Of a stretch of 64,000 nucleotides of DNA, positions 51,079 through 60,049 are shown piece after piece (position 1 is the first letter of the stretch; every line of letters begins with the position of its first letter). This stretch comes from Symbiodinium kawagutii (lineage: Eukaryota > Sar > Dinophyceae > Suessiales > Symbiodiniaceae). The DNA lies in assembly GCA_009767595.1 (NCBI GenBank), contig VSDK01013385.1, positions 179,825 to 243,824 of the forward strand, written 5' to 3'. Below the pieces are notes generated by a model. That model worked only from the letters and a program-made list of their open reading frames with translations. It made no database searches and was not told the origin of the DNA. Position numbers and translations under genes: made by a program.

Positions 51079-51123
51079 GACCAAAAGGTTCATACATAAC
51101 TATGGTAATAAACCCCGAAAAGA

Positions 51124-51378
51124 TTACTTAGACCCATGCTCATCAGTTATACCTGAGTGTCCTGAGTGTACAACCCTATCACCGTGGTTGTAGTCCACAT
51201 AGCCGCATAACTCACACGCAAGAGAGATAGATAATCTATCTATTTCGTGGCAGTCTTTAGACGCATCCATTTCTATCTGTATGCAATGTGATCTTTGATA
51301 GAAAAGAGGTAGAATCTGCCTAGCATATTTAGGATCATCATCGCTGTCTTTTTCTGAGAATGCATTCGTTGCCGTCAA
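51124..51378 (-). CDS. AT-rich open frame, possible exon
   Basis: Minus frame AFSEKDSDDDPKYA, then RQILPLFYQRSHCI, CHEIDRLSISLACE and LCGYVDYNHGDRVV, ending in TAA. The composition is protein-like, but third positions are AT-rich, unlike the other islands, and no splice sites are obvious. Confidence 0.38.
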   Translation of the reverse strand: MTATNAFSEKDSDDDPKYARQILPLFYQRSHCIQIEMDASKDCHEIDRLSISLACELCGYVDYNHGDRVVHSGHSGITDEHGSK

Positions 51379-51601
51379 TCATTGCCTAGGTTATCAAACA
51401 ACTCTCATTGTCATAATGGTATATAACCACAAAATGTTTGTCTGTAAAGGTGGTCATAATTCATAATGATGAATAAGTGCGAATGACATGGATGATAAAC
51501 ACTACAGTAGCAGAATCATGACAAGAAGCAACAAACATGACAACGACATCAACAGCAAAAGCTGTTGAACCTCTTCAGTATGCAATTACATCCATGCATA
51601 C

Positions 51602-51717
51602 ATGCGGGTGTCAATTTCGAAGCAGTAATTGCTGACAGGATTGGGGGTGTTGCGTGTCACAAACACTCGAGCGAAGTGCGACAAAATGTTGCGGAACTTT
51701 TGCCACGAGACCATCGT
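51602..51717 (-). CDS. probable internal exon, unknown protein
   Basis: Between a CAGCTAG acceptor and a CGCAT donor followed by GTATGC. Reads TMVSWQKFRNILSH, then FARVFVTRNTPNP and VSNYCFEIDTRM. The two other minus frames are blocked by stops. Confidence 0.56.
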
Positions 51718-52025
51718 CTAGCTGCTGATGTCGGCTGGTGAGGTTGGCATGTTCTACCGGTTATCATTCATCATTCCCTATCACTCTCCGTTCTCAAAAG
51801 TTCTCAATCACGTTTCAACAAATACGAATAGAGGACTCTCATTCCCTATGAACCAGAGTCATTCTGGATATTAAAAGCCTCAAGTGACTAGTGGTTGGCC
51901 GTTCACCCGTGACCAGTATCATCCCTTGACTTCATGCTCGCTTGATATTGGGATTCGCAGTGCTTGCCTTATTGCAGTGGTCCCCACATCCACCAGGTCC
52001 ATAAGCCGAGCGACATGCGCAGGAA

Positions 52026-52162
52026 GTGCGCAGGCGGCTCACGTTTGCAGACCTTGAAGCCTTCCTGGAGACAATCGACCCACCAGGCATCTTGAGGGCG
52101 GTTGGGCGGTTGGTTCACTGGCGATCTGCCAAGCAAGCATTGCTGTTTGGTGATGGAACCAT
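52026..52162 (+). CDS. exon candidate, plus strand favoured
   Basis: Plus frame RRLTFADLEAFLET, then IDPPGILRAVGRLV and HWRSAKQALLFGD, after a GTGCGCAG acceptor-like site. The minus strand also reads (WWVDCLQEGFKVCK), with a possible GTGAGC donor. Undecided. Confidence 0.35.
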
Positions 52163-52274
52163 GTTGAACCACCTTGTCACGAAAAATATGCGCAAGTCAA
52201 CCAACGATAGCTGGTCATCCTACGGAAAATGAAACATTATTCAAACATATTCAAACTATCAGCCAGAATCAGCC
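52162..52274 (+). mobile_element. degenerate MITE family A copy
   Basis: GTTGAACCACCTTGTCACG, GCAAGTCAACCAAC, CGGAAAATGAAACATT and AAACTATCAGCCAG follow the family order. Confidence 0.55.
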
Positions 52275-52387
52275 AGATTGAAGTTTGATTGTTTGGGGAA
52301 GCAACGCTAACTTGTGGATTCAGGGTGTTTGTCTCATGATGCCGCTAATCAACGCTGACAGGATCCGAAGCTATCAACAGCCAAGCG

Positions 52388-52580
52388 ATGATGGAAGCAA
52401 CTCAACAACGAAAAACCTTGGCTGATAAGCTTCCACAACCGGTGCTTGTTCAATCTTGTTCAAAGGGACTACAGCACCTCAACCTTAGTGTAATTGTCTC
52501 TGGAGTCAAGATCGTTGGTAGATATAATTTTGTTTCGGTCCTTTCAATGGGTTTATCGACCAAGACGCCTAAGTGCCAAA
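52388..52580 (+). CDS. weak plus-strand open frame
   Basis: ATG-started frame EATQQRKTLADKLP then LNLSVIVSGVKIVG; no splice or promoter support. Confidence 0.22.
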
Positions 52581-52816
52581 TGAAGGGTCCGCATCATACA
52601 ATTGTTTGTACACATATTCATATATACATATAAATTTACATATGCATACATATACATTGGTTGCATTCACTTCTCTCACCGTCTGGAAAACTAGCGTAGC
52701 GATGGACAATCCACCAGTTGCTGACAATTTTTAATGGTTTCCCAGGGTTTCTGTACAAGACATGGTGATTATCCATTGCTACTAGTATGTTAGATTACCG
52801 GAGCGTAAGAACATAT

Positions 52817-52946
52817 GGGCGTTTCTCAATTCAAAGCGGTCCCCCCAACTCATCCAATATCAACCATTATAACCATTTATAGTATCTCAATAAACCATCA
52901 TGAATCATAAACCACCAATTTTTGGAGTTCCGTATGGCTTGAGAAA
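52817..52946 (+). mobile_element. MITE family B copy followed by CT repeat
   Basis: GGCGTTTCTCAATTCAAAGC at the left, GTATGGCTTGAGAAACC at the right, directly continued by (CT)n(TA)n at 52947-52983. Confidence 0.7.
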
Positions 52947-52947
52947 C

Positions 52948-52983
<36 letters not shown>
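52947..52983 (+). repeat. (CT)n(TA)n microsatellite
   Basis: About ten CT then eight TA units at the end of the MITE B copy. Confidence 0.95.
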
Positions 52984-53043
52984 TGCAAACAACTTCCTTG
53001 CAAGGCACATGATTGCAAACAACTTCCTTGCAAGGCACATGAC
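52984..53043 (-). repeat. 30-bp tandem duplication
   Basis: Two copies of a 30-bp unit starting TGCAAACAACTTCC, in frame with the exon at its side: HVPCKEVVCN twice. Confidence 0.9.
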
Positions 53044-53152
53044 TTGCTTCACAACTGAACTGCGGCGAAACGCTCTCCTGCAGGATCTCTGCAATGGCCG
53101 GCCCGTCATCGACCAACCTAAGACAGCAAGTGGCTCCTAAAGCTTCAAACAC
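53010..53152 (-). CDS. probable exon, unknown protein
   Basis: After an AACAGCCAG acceptor: VFEALGATCCLRLV, then DDGPAIAEILQESV and SPQFSCEASHVPCK. Downstream residues run into the 30-bp duplication, so the true donor lies near 53010-53040. Confidence 0.52.
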
Positions 53153-53370
53153 CTGGCTGTTTTGAATGGTGGAATTGGATAAGGAATGGGTAATGAATGG
53201 TTAAGGAATGGGTAATGAATGGATATATAATGAACGGGAGCATACATGCAAAACACCGTGAATTGAAGGGTGGAATTGGAATTGGTATCATTCTTGTAGG
53301 TGCGTCCACTTTATGAAACATGAGTCATCTCCCTCTACTTCCTAGATTCTAGATCCTAGATTCTAGATGT

Positions 53371-53783
53371 TCAACCTTTGAAGTGGGAAAACACACATAC
53401 AAAGCACATGACTCGCCGCATAGGCTTGGTGTGTGTTTCTGGAGCAATCCGATTTTGCGGCTGACCTGCCGTGACATGAAGGGCAGTGGGAGACAGTCTT
53501 CCCACAGTCGACTGATCACGTGGTTGTGGGCCGAGGGCTCCCGTACCGCTGTTCACATCGCTGGTTGGGTCCACCCAATCGCTGTTCCCATACCCGTGAT
53601 CGTTGGGATGGTGCCTTGTCCTAGGGCCCTATGGTTGAGCTGGACTTCTGGGCTGCCCGGCCCGCCCTGCCAGCCGCCCTTCGTCTGTTTGGAGGCTCCA
53701 CCCGCACGACGCCGGCGATAGTCTACACCTCGGAAGCAATGCCAGTTGTATGGTGCAATGCCAGAAAACGCTTTAAAAACCAT
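53371..53783 (-). CDS. GC-rich exon cluster, strand ambiguous
   Basis: Two minus frames follow one another: GGASKQTKGGWQGG then GSPEVQLNHRALGQ (53553-53783), and TSDVNSGTGALGPQ then RDQSTVGRLSPTAL (53371-53574). On plus, 53631-53867 reads DFWAARPALPAALR then FGGSTRTTPAIVYT from an ATG. Coding is likely; strand and exon limits are not decided. Confidence 0.4.
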
Positions 53784-53988
53784 CGTGGAATGTTTGGTTT
53801 CTCTACAAAAAATGGGCGGTCATCAAATGAATGCCCAGCCAAAACTATAGACAAACCCAACGTATAGGTGTTGAAATATAGAAGATCAAAGCAACCGTGA
53901 GCCCCAACGAAGTCAGTGATCATTTCATTTGAAAGGCGGTGAAAATCTCATCTGTTGAGTCTAACGGTCATTGATCGACCTACAGGGG

Positions 53989-54414
53989 TTAATTGCCTGT
54001 GAGCCAAACATTTCTACCACTATCCATCCCAGAAAGCAGGACACTCCCAATCGAGTATTCCAATAGGCAACCAATCCTCCGAACCCCCACTTGGCATGAT
54101 GTTAGTTTCCGGGAGGGTAAGTTTTGATCAATCATTCCAATCAGGAACTCGTAACTGCCCAATCGATCATTGTTTGGGGTTCCTATACTGATACTTGAGC
54201 CTCGGTTCTTTGGGTCACCAACAATGTCTCTATTTGCAAGGTAATAACGAACATACCATACAGTAATAATCATGGTGAACAACCAACACATATGGGTAAC
54301 AACCAACCAAGTTTCGAGTGAGTTCGGGATCCCTAGCATCATGAATTTCCCCAAGAAAATATACAAATGACCAACTCGAGGGAATCTCCAGTACATAGCC
54401 ATCATAAATACCAA
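53989..54414 (-). CDS. AT-rich 141-codon open frame, hydrophobic
   Basis: Minus frame with FPRVGHLYIFLGKF, WLVVTHMCWLFTMI and YVRYYLANRDIVGD, then RLGSYEFLIGMIDQ and GCLLEYSIGSVLLS. The first half is strongly hydrophobic. The low GC at third positions and lack of splice structure differ from the other islands. It contains half of the inverted-repeat element seen at 14.86 kb, so it may be repeat-derived. Confidence 0.32.
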   Translation of the reverse strand: MVFMMAMYWRFPRVGHLYIFLGKFMMLGIPNSLETWLVVTHMCWLFTMIITVWYVRYYLANRDIVGDPKNRGSSISIGTPNNDRLGSYEFLIGMIDQNLPSRKLTSCQVGVRRIGCLLEYSIGSVLLSGMDSGRNVWLTGN

Positions 54415-55250
54415 AAAACCGTCACTGGAGATTTGAGTTCCTCACCCATCAGAATGGTTGCTAATGATGGTGAACGTCACCCATCAGCCATAGATACCAC
54501 CCAGTAAAATCATCCCCCAACAACCAACCAGCAGATTTTTCACCACCAGCGATGATCTTCAAGGGCAGCAAAAACCCACCAGGAAGCAGTTTCCCCGAGT
54601 TTGGGACCTTGACTGATATTGGATGATTTGATATTGGATGATTTGGGGGTACCCCTACTTTAAAAAAACCACCGGTTCGCAGTATTCACCAACTTATTGT
54701 TCCAAAAGTTGTACAGCCATTATTGAGCATTATATAACGATCAAATGATTTAAACATCATGAATCATCACTAACCACTACCAACAATCATTAATCGCTAC
54801 CAAACATGATTGGCCATTACTAGTTTTAGTCACCGTTGACACTTGGTCTAGCCATACCCACTGGTCTAAGTATCATTCACCACTGGTTTAACCACCACTC
54901 ACCATTCGGATTAACCATCATTCACCATGAGTAACCATTGTACTTGTAGATCACTAATTGACAGCTACTAACCCCTTGTTAACCATCATTCGCCATTATT
55001 CGCCATAGCTAGCCCTACTAACCGATATTAACCACAGGCTATCCACCACTATAAACTACTATATAGTACTAGTAGCCCGCATAAACCCCAACCGTTCTTA
55101 ACCCCTATCAGCCCTCCGTCAACCACTGCTTCTTCATCTCCATAAGTTTGGTTGAAGCCTTATGAGCCATTGTTATTAACCACAAGTTTAATCATCTTAA
55201 CCCCTTGCCAAACCCATTGTCAACCGTAGGTTCTTGACCATTATAAACTA
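54415..55250. other. TAACCA-type low complexity with half a MITE B
   Basis: A reverse B half (GATGATTTGGGGGTACCCC) at about 54625-54672; then ACCATCATTCACCA words. No coding frame. Confidence 0.5.
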
Positions 55251-55255
55251 TTAGC

Positions 55256-55760
55256 AACCCTTAGTAACCTTTATTAGTAATCCTTTGAGTAACTCTATGA
55301 ATAATCCTTTGAGTAATCCTATTACTAATCTTATGAATGATCCTATGAAAAATATCATTACTAAGCTTATTAGTAATCCTATGAGTATTCCTCTTACTAA
55401 CCCTATGAATAATCCTGTTACTAATACTAGTAGTAATCGTATTGAACACCATCCTATGAATAGTTTTATTACTAATCTTATCAATAATCCTAGTACTAAT
55501 CCTATTAATAATATCATTAGTAATCCTATGAATAATCCTATTTCTAATCCCATTAGTAATCTTTCAATCATTCTTTGAGTAATCCTACGACAAATCCTAT
55601 TAAGAATCCTCTGGAGAATCTTATGCGTAACCCTGAAACTAATTCTATGATTAATCCTATTAGTAATCTTAAAAAAATCATCCTATGAATAATCCTATTA
55701 CTAATCCTACTAGTAATCCTATGAATAATCTTTTGAGTAATTTTATCAGTAATCCTAAAT
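55256..55760 (+). repeat. degenerate 12-bp minisatellite
   Basis: About 40 variants of AATCCTATNANT. The multiple-of-three unit keeps both strands open (plus: NPMNNPIT-like; minus: GLLIGLVI-like), so ORFs of 97 and 106 codons here are repeat artefacts. Confidence 0.9.
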
Positions 55761-55817
55761 CCTTAAGCCTTAATTAATCTTTGTTAAAAACCATTGTTTC
55801 ACCCATGTTTTTTCATC

Positions 55818-55957
55818 AGTCACCGTCGGTTGACCCCCAAAACCGGACACCATCGCTGCGCCGAGCGTCCGCTGCCGTACGCGACTTCGTTGAGTCGAAC
55901 GCCCCACCTGCACAGGACAAAACAACCCGGGCAACGGTGGGTTGATACGTGGTGAGG
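55818..55957 (-). CDS. probable exon, unknown protein
   Basis: After a TTGCCCCAG acceptor: LTTYQPTVARVVLS, then CAGGAFDSTKSRTA and ADARRSDGVRFWGS. A second minus frame (PGLFCPVQVGRSTQ) is open. The family C element at 55983 lies 25 bp upstream in the intron. Confidence 0.5.
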
Positions 55958-55982
55958 CTGGGGCAACAAGGACCATCCAAAT

Positions 55983-56095
55983 GGCTATGGGTCAATATTA
56001 AGCAACCAATAATGGTGGAGAATAACCAACAAACTATAGGGAAACTAATGGCTAATGATAGGGGAACCAGGGGTACGGGGTTTTGACCCACAGCC
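55983..56095 (+). mobile_element. MITE family C copy (near-consensus)
   Basis: GGCTATGGGTCAATATTAAG at the left, CGGGGTTTTGACCCACAGCC at the right, AAAT on both flanks. Confidence 0.85.
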
Positions 56096-56246
56096 AAATG
56101 GTTCATAGTAATGATACAAGGTGGGCCCTGTTCACCAGCTACAAGCTGGGTTATAACTAGGGTAACTACCAGTTGTGGTAGATATAACTATGGTTAAATG
56201 GCCGTGTAAACCAAGTTTTAACTGGGGGGTCCCATTTTGTATGTGG

Positions 56247-56346
56247 TGGTTTCTGAAAATGGGGGACCGCTAAAAAATGATTGGTTTATTACCACAAATG
56301 GTCAATAATGGATGATTTGGAATACCTCAATTTCGAGAAACGCCCA
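56247..56346 (-). mobile_element. MITE family B copy, reverse orientation
   Basis: GTGGTTTCTGAAAATGGGGG at the left, CAATTTCGAGAAACGCCC at the right; core GATTGGTTTATTACCACAAATGG. Confidence 0.75.
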
Positions 56347-56493
56347 TATGGCAATATTTGATAATAATGGTTTAGAGCAATGGTTCAGCGTAAAGGTTTT
56401 CAGCAATGGTTCATCGTAAAGTTTTGTAGCGCTGGTTGATAGTAACTGTTCATACTGGTAATGGTAAATAACGATTAACAATGGTTGACAATG

Positions 56494-56600
56494 GGGTCTT
56501 CTCAATATCTGGGTGGAACCCCAAAGCTATGGATGATTTATTACCATTCATGGTTCATATAAAGGATGTACCTGGGGGGTCCCCGATTTTGAGACACACC
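56494..56600 (-). mobile_element. MITE family B copy, reverse orientation
   Basis: GGGGTCTTCTCAATATCTGGG at the left (degenerate), CCCCGATTTTGAGACACACCC at the right. Confidence 0.7.
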
Positions 56601-56698
56601 CATATGAACCATCTGAAAAACACCTAGGCGGATTCGGGCTAACTGTGGTTTACAATGCTTAATTCGCAATGGCTGTCCATTGCTGCTAGTATGCTGGA

Positions 56699-56791
56699 CT
56701 GGTTGGTGGTTGAACCACCCCTATGAAAAAATATGCTCGTCAACCAACCAATACATGGGGAAAATAAAACATGTTTGGAACCACCAGCCAC
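56699..56791 (+). mobile_element. MITE family A copy
   Basis: CTGGTTGGTGGTTGAACCACC at the left (shared ends only), TTTGGAACCACCAGCCA at the right. Confidence 0.75.
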
Positions 56792-56869
56792 TTAAGCATC
56801 CAATAAACACCTCGGTGAACATCCCAACAGTTCGACGAGGTTGGTCATGTGCGGGATGCGAACAGCTGG

Positions 56870-56896
56870 GTACAAGGGGCTCTTGACCCACGGCCA
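56870..56896 (+). mobile_element. solo right end of a family C element
   Basis: GGTACAAGGGGCTCTTGACCC then ACGGCC; no left partner found. Confidence 0.45.
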
Positions 56897-56899
56897 TAC

Positions 56900-57180
56900 T
56901 AATCAACAATGGTTAACCGATACTTAATGATGGCTAAACCACTGGTGAATGATGGCTCAACCACTGGTGAATGATGGCGAAACCAATGGTGAATGATGAT
57001 TAGTTAAGTCCTTGGTTTACATGTAGTGATTATCATTGATTAATTAATACTGATTCATATGTATTCATCATGGTTGATGATTGTCAAGAGTGACGAATGA
57101 TAGTTGATTATAGTTGGTAGCAGTTCTTGTTTCTAAAACCCTGTAGGTGACCATGACCAACCATAATTTCTTTGTGATTG
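56900..57180. other. TGGTTA/TGGTGAATGATGG low complexity
   Basis: Four tandem-like GGTGAATGATGGC(T/G)(A/C)AACCA units from 56920 to 57000; no frame supported. Confidence 0.5.
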
Positions 57181-57315
57181 TTGGGTTGCTGCTCGTTGCT
57201 CATTGCTATTGATTCGGCGTATGATTCTGTCATCAAGGGCCACTGGCAAAAACCAACATGGGAACATGGCCATGTGGGAATTGCCAGTCAAACATCCACC
57301 TTGCGGAGGGATTAC

Positions 57316-57396
57316 CTTTTGTGAATCTGGCAAACGACTTTCGGAGCAGTTCAAGCTGCTACCCTCTGTGCATCCAGTACTTTTGGCCAGCAATAT
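57316..57396 (-). CDS. probable internal exon with both splice sites
   Basis: Eighty-one bases, exactly 27 codons: ILLAKSTGCTEGSS then LNCSESRLPDSQK, between an ACAACTCAG acceptor and CAAAAG followed by GTAATC. The open frame continues past the donor to 57133, so the exon might be longer. A plus frame overlaps. Confidence 0.52.
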
Positions 57397-57542
57397 CTGA
57401 GTTGTGTCGGCATGTGCACACTTGCAAAACATAAGCCACATGTTCATGAGATGTGAAATTTCATATGTGTAGCTAAAATGGAGTTATTGGATAGGTATAG
57501 GTAAGTGCATGCAATGAGAGGTATTACCAGAAAACACCATAC

Positions 57543-57630
57543 ACCTGTGTATATGTCTATTTACAACTATATATATATATCCTGTGTATATGTCTATTTA
57601 CAACTATATATATATATATGTGTGTGTGTG
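57543..57630 (+). repeat. 38-bp duplication ending in TA/TG microsatellites
   Basis: CCTGTGTATATGTCTATTT followed by ACAACTATATATAT occurs twice in tandem, then (TG)n. Confidence 0.85.
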
Positions 57631-57789
57631 TATGCATTATGCACAGAACTGTGCACAGTTGACAGGAATATCACTTGGTGATGTCGGCAGCCAAAACTGT
57701 ATCATGTCATATCTTGGCGTCATGACCTCCCACCCTTCACGACCAAAAGGATAAAATCATCTGAGGACCTTGATTTTGTGGTTTGTTAG

Positions 57790-57928
57790 CCTGCCTGTCA
57801 GGTATCAGCACAGATGGCCATTCCAAGTACGAAAATCGCTCGGGCAGCTCGCCTTCTTCATGCGGAACACGAACACCGGCCGCGATGGGCAAAGCCAAGG
57901 AGAAACGAGAGAGCCCAGGAGTGTTCTT
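57790..57928 (-). CDS. probable exon, unknown protein
   Basis: Minus frame TPGLSRFSLALPIA, then AGVRVPHEEGELPE and RFSYLEWPSVLIPD, after a GGCAAAG acceptor. All three plus frames and another minus frame are open, but this one reads most like a folded protein. Separated from the next exon upstream by an intron largely made of a family A element. Confidence 0.48.
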
Positions 57929-57980
57929 TGCCGCAAGTCACACAAACAAGGATGATTCCTCTTTCGACACGCCTGGATTA

Positions 57981-58166
57981 CTGGTTGGTGTTTTCCAACC
58001 CTATGAAAAATAACAGTCAACCAACCATTTGTGAATAATGACTAGGGAAAATAAAGAATCTTTAAAACCACCAGCCAGTAGTTGTTCAACCATCATTGAT
58101 GGTGTTAATCCCTCACTATCAACCATTATTAGTGGTTAAGCAGCCTCCTATAAAACCACCAACCAG
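57981..58166 (+). mobile_element. MITE family A long form filling a short intron
   Basis: Short unit 57981-58078 (CTGGTTGGTGTTTTCCAACC ... AACCACCAGCCAG), then the extension to AAAACCACCAACCAG. It lies between exon candidates ending near 58188 and starting near 57928. Confidence 0.8.
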
Positions 58167-58187
58167 CTAGATTAACAAACCCAGGTC

Positions 58188-58231
58188 CATCTGAATCAGA
58201 TTCTCCGCCTGGAATCGCCCACAAAGAAATC
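58188..58231 (-). CDS. micro-exon candidate between two MITEs
   Basis: Between a GCGCTCAG acceptor and a CCTGG donor followed by GTTTGT. Reads DRISLWAIPGGESD then SDGPG. A longer version starting after TTGTAG at about 58271 adds STACAQ-like residues. Confidence 0.42.
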
Positions 58232-58282
58232 CGATCCTGAGCGCAGGCAGTGGAAATGGTAGTGGAATGGAGCCATGATGCT

Positions 58283-58387
58283 ACAACTGGTGGTTTCTCA
58301 GAATATGGGACCCCAAAAGTGGCTGTTTTACTACTATAAATGGTCAAAACTGGATGATTTGGGGGTCCCCTATGACTTGAGAAACAC
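58283..58387 (-). mobile_element. MITE family B copy, reverse orientation, in a short intron
   Basis: GGTGGTTTCTCAGAATATGGG at the left (ends shared), CCCCTATGACTTGAGAAACACC at the right in two parts; core GGATGATTTGGGGG. Between exons 58406-58627 and 58188-58231. Confidence 0.75.
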
Positions 58388-58405
58388 CCACATGGGGTAA
58401 TTACA

Positions 58406-58627
58406 CATGAATTCCTTCCTGGCTGAGATGTAAGACATTTTTTGTTGGCAGGATGAAATTTCCTACGTGCCCATGGGCATGAACAGTGGTGCAAATCCTT
58501 ACGACATCTCTTGGTAATTTTCGGCGACGAAGAACTGCCGACATGGGCACACACTCAGCTTGGAAGATGGAGGTCTTATCCCTGACCACATCAACCAAAA
58601 CTCGAATCAGTTCCAAAGGGTACCCCA
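58406..58627 (-). CDS. probable exon, unknown protein (strong composition)
   Basis: After a CGATGAG acceptor: GYPLELIRVLVDVV, then RDKTSIFQAECVPM, SAVLRRRKLPRDVV, RICTTVHAHGHVG and NFILPTKNVLHLS. About 73 codons with an alternating hydrophobic/basic pattern typical of an alpha/beta domain. A GTGTAA donor follows HLSQEGIH near 58405. No family recognised. Confidence 0.57.
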
Positions 58628-58789
58628 CTCATCGACAGCTATTCTCACAAACAGTGATAGAAAATGATAGAAGTATCACGTAGTGCGACAGGGAAACTTG
58701 TTATTTTCAAGTGAAACACATGGAATCAGCAACAAAAATCAGGGTGGCAACCTGCTAACTGGTGGTACCTCAATCCCCATCCCAAATCT

Positions 58790-58860
58790 CTGTGGTAGTT
58801 GGCGAATCGGAGTTGAAGGCCCGGTGAATCATATTGATTACGTAACCATGGCAACCAACA
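58790..58860 (-). CDS. small exon candidate
   Basis: Minus frame VINMIHRAFNSDSP then TTTEIWDGD before a stop. Confidence 0.33.
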
Positions 58861-58864
58861 CATA

Positions 58865-59350
58865 TTGGCAACATGTGTAGCCATGGTGGCCCCTACGATC
58901 CCCATCCAGCGGTTCACTTCGCCAGTTGCTGTCTACATCTTTCCGGCTGCAAAAAAGCTCCAAGAAATGGCTCCAGATCTCCCGGTTCCAAACATGGAAA
59001 CGGCCTTCCGTTCAGCAAAACTGCACCGAAACAATCTACAGATTATTGTTTATGATGGTTTCAACAGATTAATTGTGCTATTCAGTTTGTTTGGGATTGT
59101 TTTGATTATTGTTTATGATCGTTTCAACAGATTAATTGTGCTATTCAGTTTGTTTGGGATTGTTTTGATTATTGTTTATGATCGTTTCAACAGATTAATT
59201 GTGCTATTCAGTTTGTTTGGGATTGTTTTGATTATTGTTTATGATCGTTTCAACAGATTGATTGTGCTATTCAGTTTGTTTGGGATTGTTTTGATGTATT
59301 TTATAGATTGTTGTTTCAGAGACCCAAGAACAACTGCTAGCCCACGTTGA
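58865..59350 (+). CDS. plus-strand 161-codon frame with a 21-residue repeat
   Basis: ATG-started frame. Residues 1-58 look like ordinary protein (PIQRFTSPVAVYIF, KKLQEMAPDLPVP). Residues 59-142 are four copies of a 21-residue unit containing RFNRLIVLFSLFGI, each with a basic RFNR and a hydrophobic stretch, as in a membrane hairpin. The repeat is a 63-bp tandem, so the open frame could be fortuitous. The minus strand of the first part has a rival frame (GRPFPCLEPGDLEP). Confidence 0.33.
   Translation: MATCVAMVAPTIPIQRFTSPVAVYIFPAAKKLQEMAPDLPVPNMETAFRSAKLHRNNLQIIVYDGFNRLIVLFSLFGIVLIIVYDRFNRLIVLFSLFGIVLIIVYDRFNRLIVLFSLFGIVLIIVYDRFNRLIVLFSLFGIVLMYFIDCCFRDPRTTASPR
59041..59292 (+). repeat. 63-bp tandem repeat, four copies
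   Basis: Unit starts GATTATTGTTTATGATCG; copies begin at 59041, 59104, 59167 and 59230 and differ by one or two bases (G/C at position 17, A/G near position 31). Confidence 0.97.
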
Positions 59351-59950
59351 GCCGCCATATTCCAGGCATGTGAGTATTGAGTAACATCAACCTAGAACGA
59401 GGTTGAGCTCTTATGCCCTGAATTTCATGGGGGTCGGCTTGCACAAATGCCACTTCCACTCAGGAAACCACTGAACCCACCAGAATAAACAAATATCTGT
59501 ATATATATATATATGGCAACTGTTCAAAGCACCGTTATCAATGTGACACCGCTGGATCTTCCTATTATGGGTATAAGCTTTTCACAAATTTCATATTGCT
59601 GTTCTCATGATATTTTGTTTCTGTAAAGTCACTGCATACCCATCACATATTACGTCCGGTTCTACCCAACTACTACTGGTTGGTGGTTTCAATCGCCTCA
59701 AACATGTTAGCCAACTTGGGTGGCAAACTAATGTGTATGGGGCTACCTACGAAACAGTACGTGATATTTCTGCTTTTGTTTTTTCTACAAATGGTGTGCC
59801 GAAGACAAGTGCTTTCCCACAAAAGGAAAAAACAACTTGGTATACTTGAGGGGCACCTATTGTTGGTACGCTGCCATGGGCCATGTATAAACATTGTTCT
59901 GAGTCTATTTGATCATTGTTGGCTATAAACATAGCATAAACATAGCCATT
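59345..59950. other. mostly non-coding; partial MITE A
   Basis: (TA)n at 59493-59512; left half of a family A element at 59676-59735; overlapping short frames on both strands at 59.6-59.93 kb are not convincing. Confidence 0.4.
59676..59735 (+). mobile_element. left half of a MITE family A copy
   Basis: CTGGTTGGTGGTTTCAATCG, then GTTAGCCAACTTGG; right end absent. Confidence 0.5.
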
Positions 59951-59954
59951 TCTC

Positions 59955-60045
59955 CCTTACACGGTTTCGTCGGGCGGCGCAGGAAGGGCGCGCCCACGGC
60001 TGTGGCGATGGCTTCAGCGGCGGCCGACCTCTGCTGAGAAGTGAT
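59955..60045 (-). CDS. probable exon, unknown protein
   Basis: Minus frame DITSQQRSAAAEAIA then TAVGAPFLRRPTKP, very GC-rich and helical. A TTCTCAG acceptor-like site lies inside (before CAGAGG), so the exon may start there. Confidence 0.5.
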
Positions 60046-60049
60046 GTCG

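Noticed and set aside
55251..55578. Overlapping 97- and 106-codon frames on opposite strands
   Set aside because: Both arise from the 12-bp period of the minisatellite.
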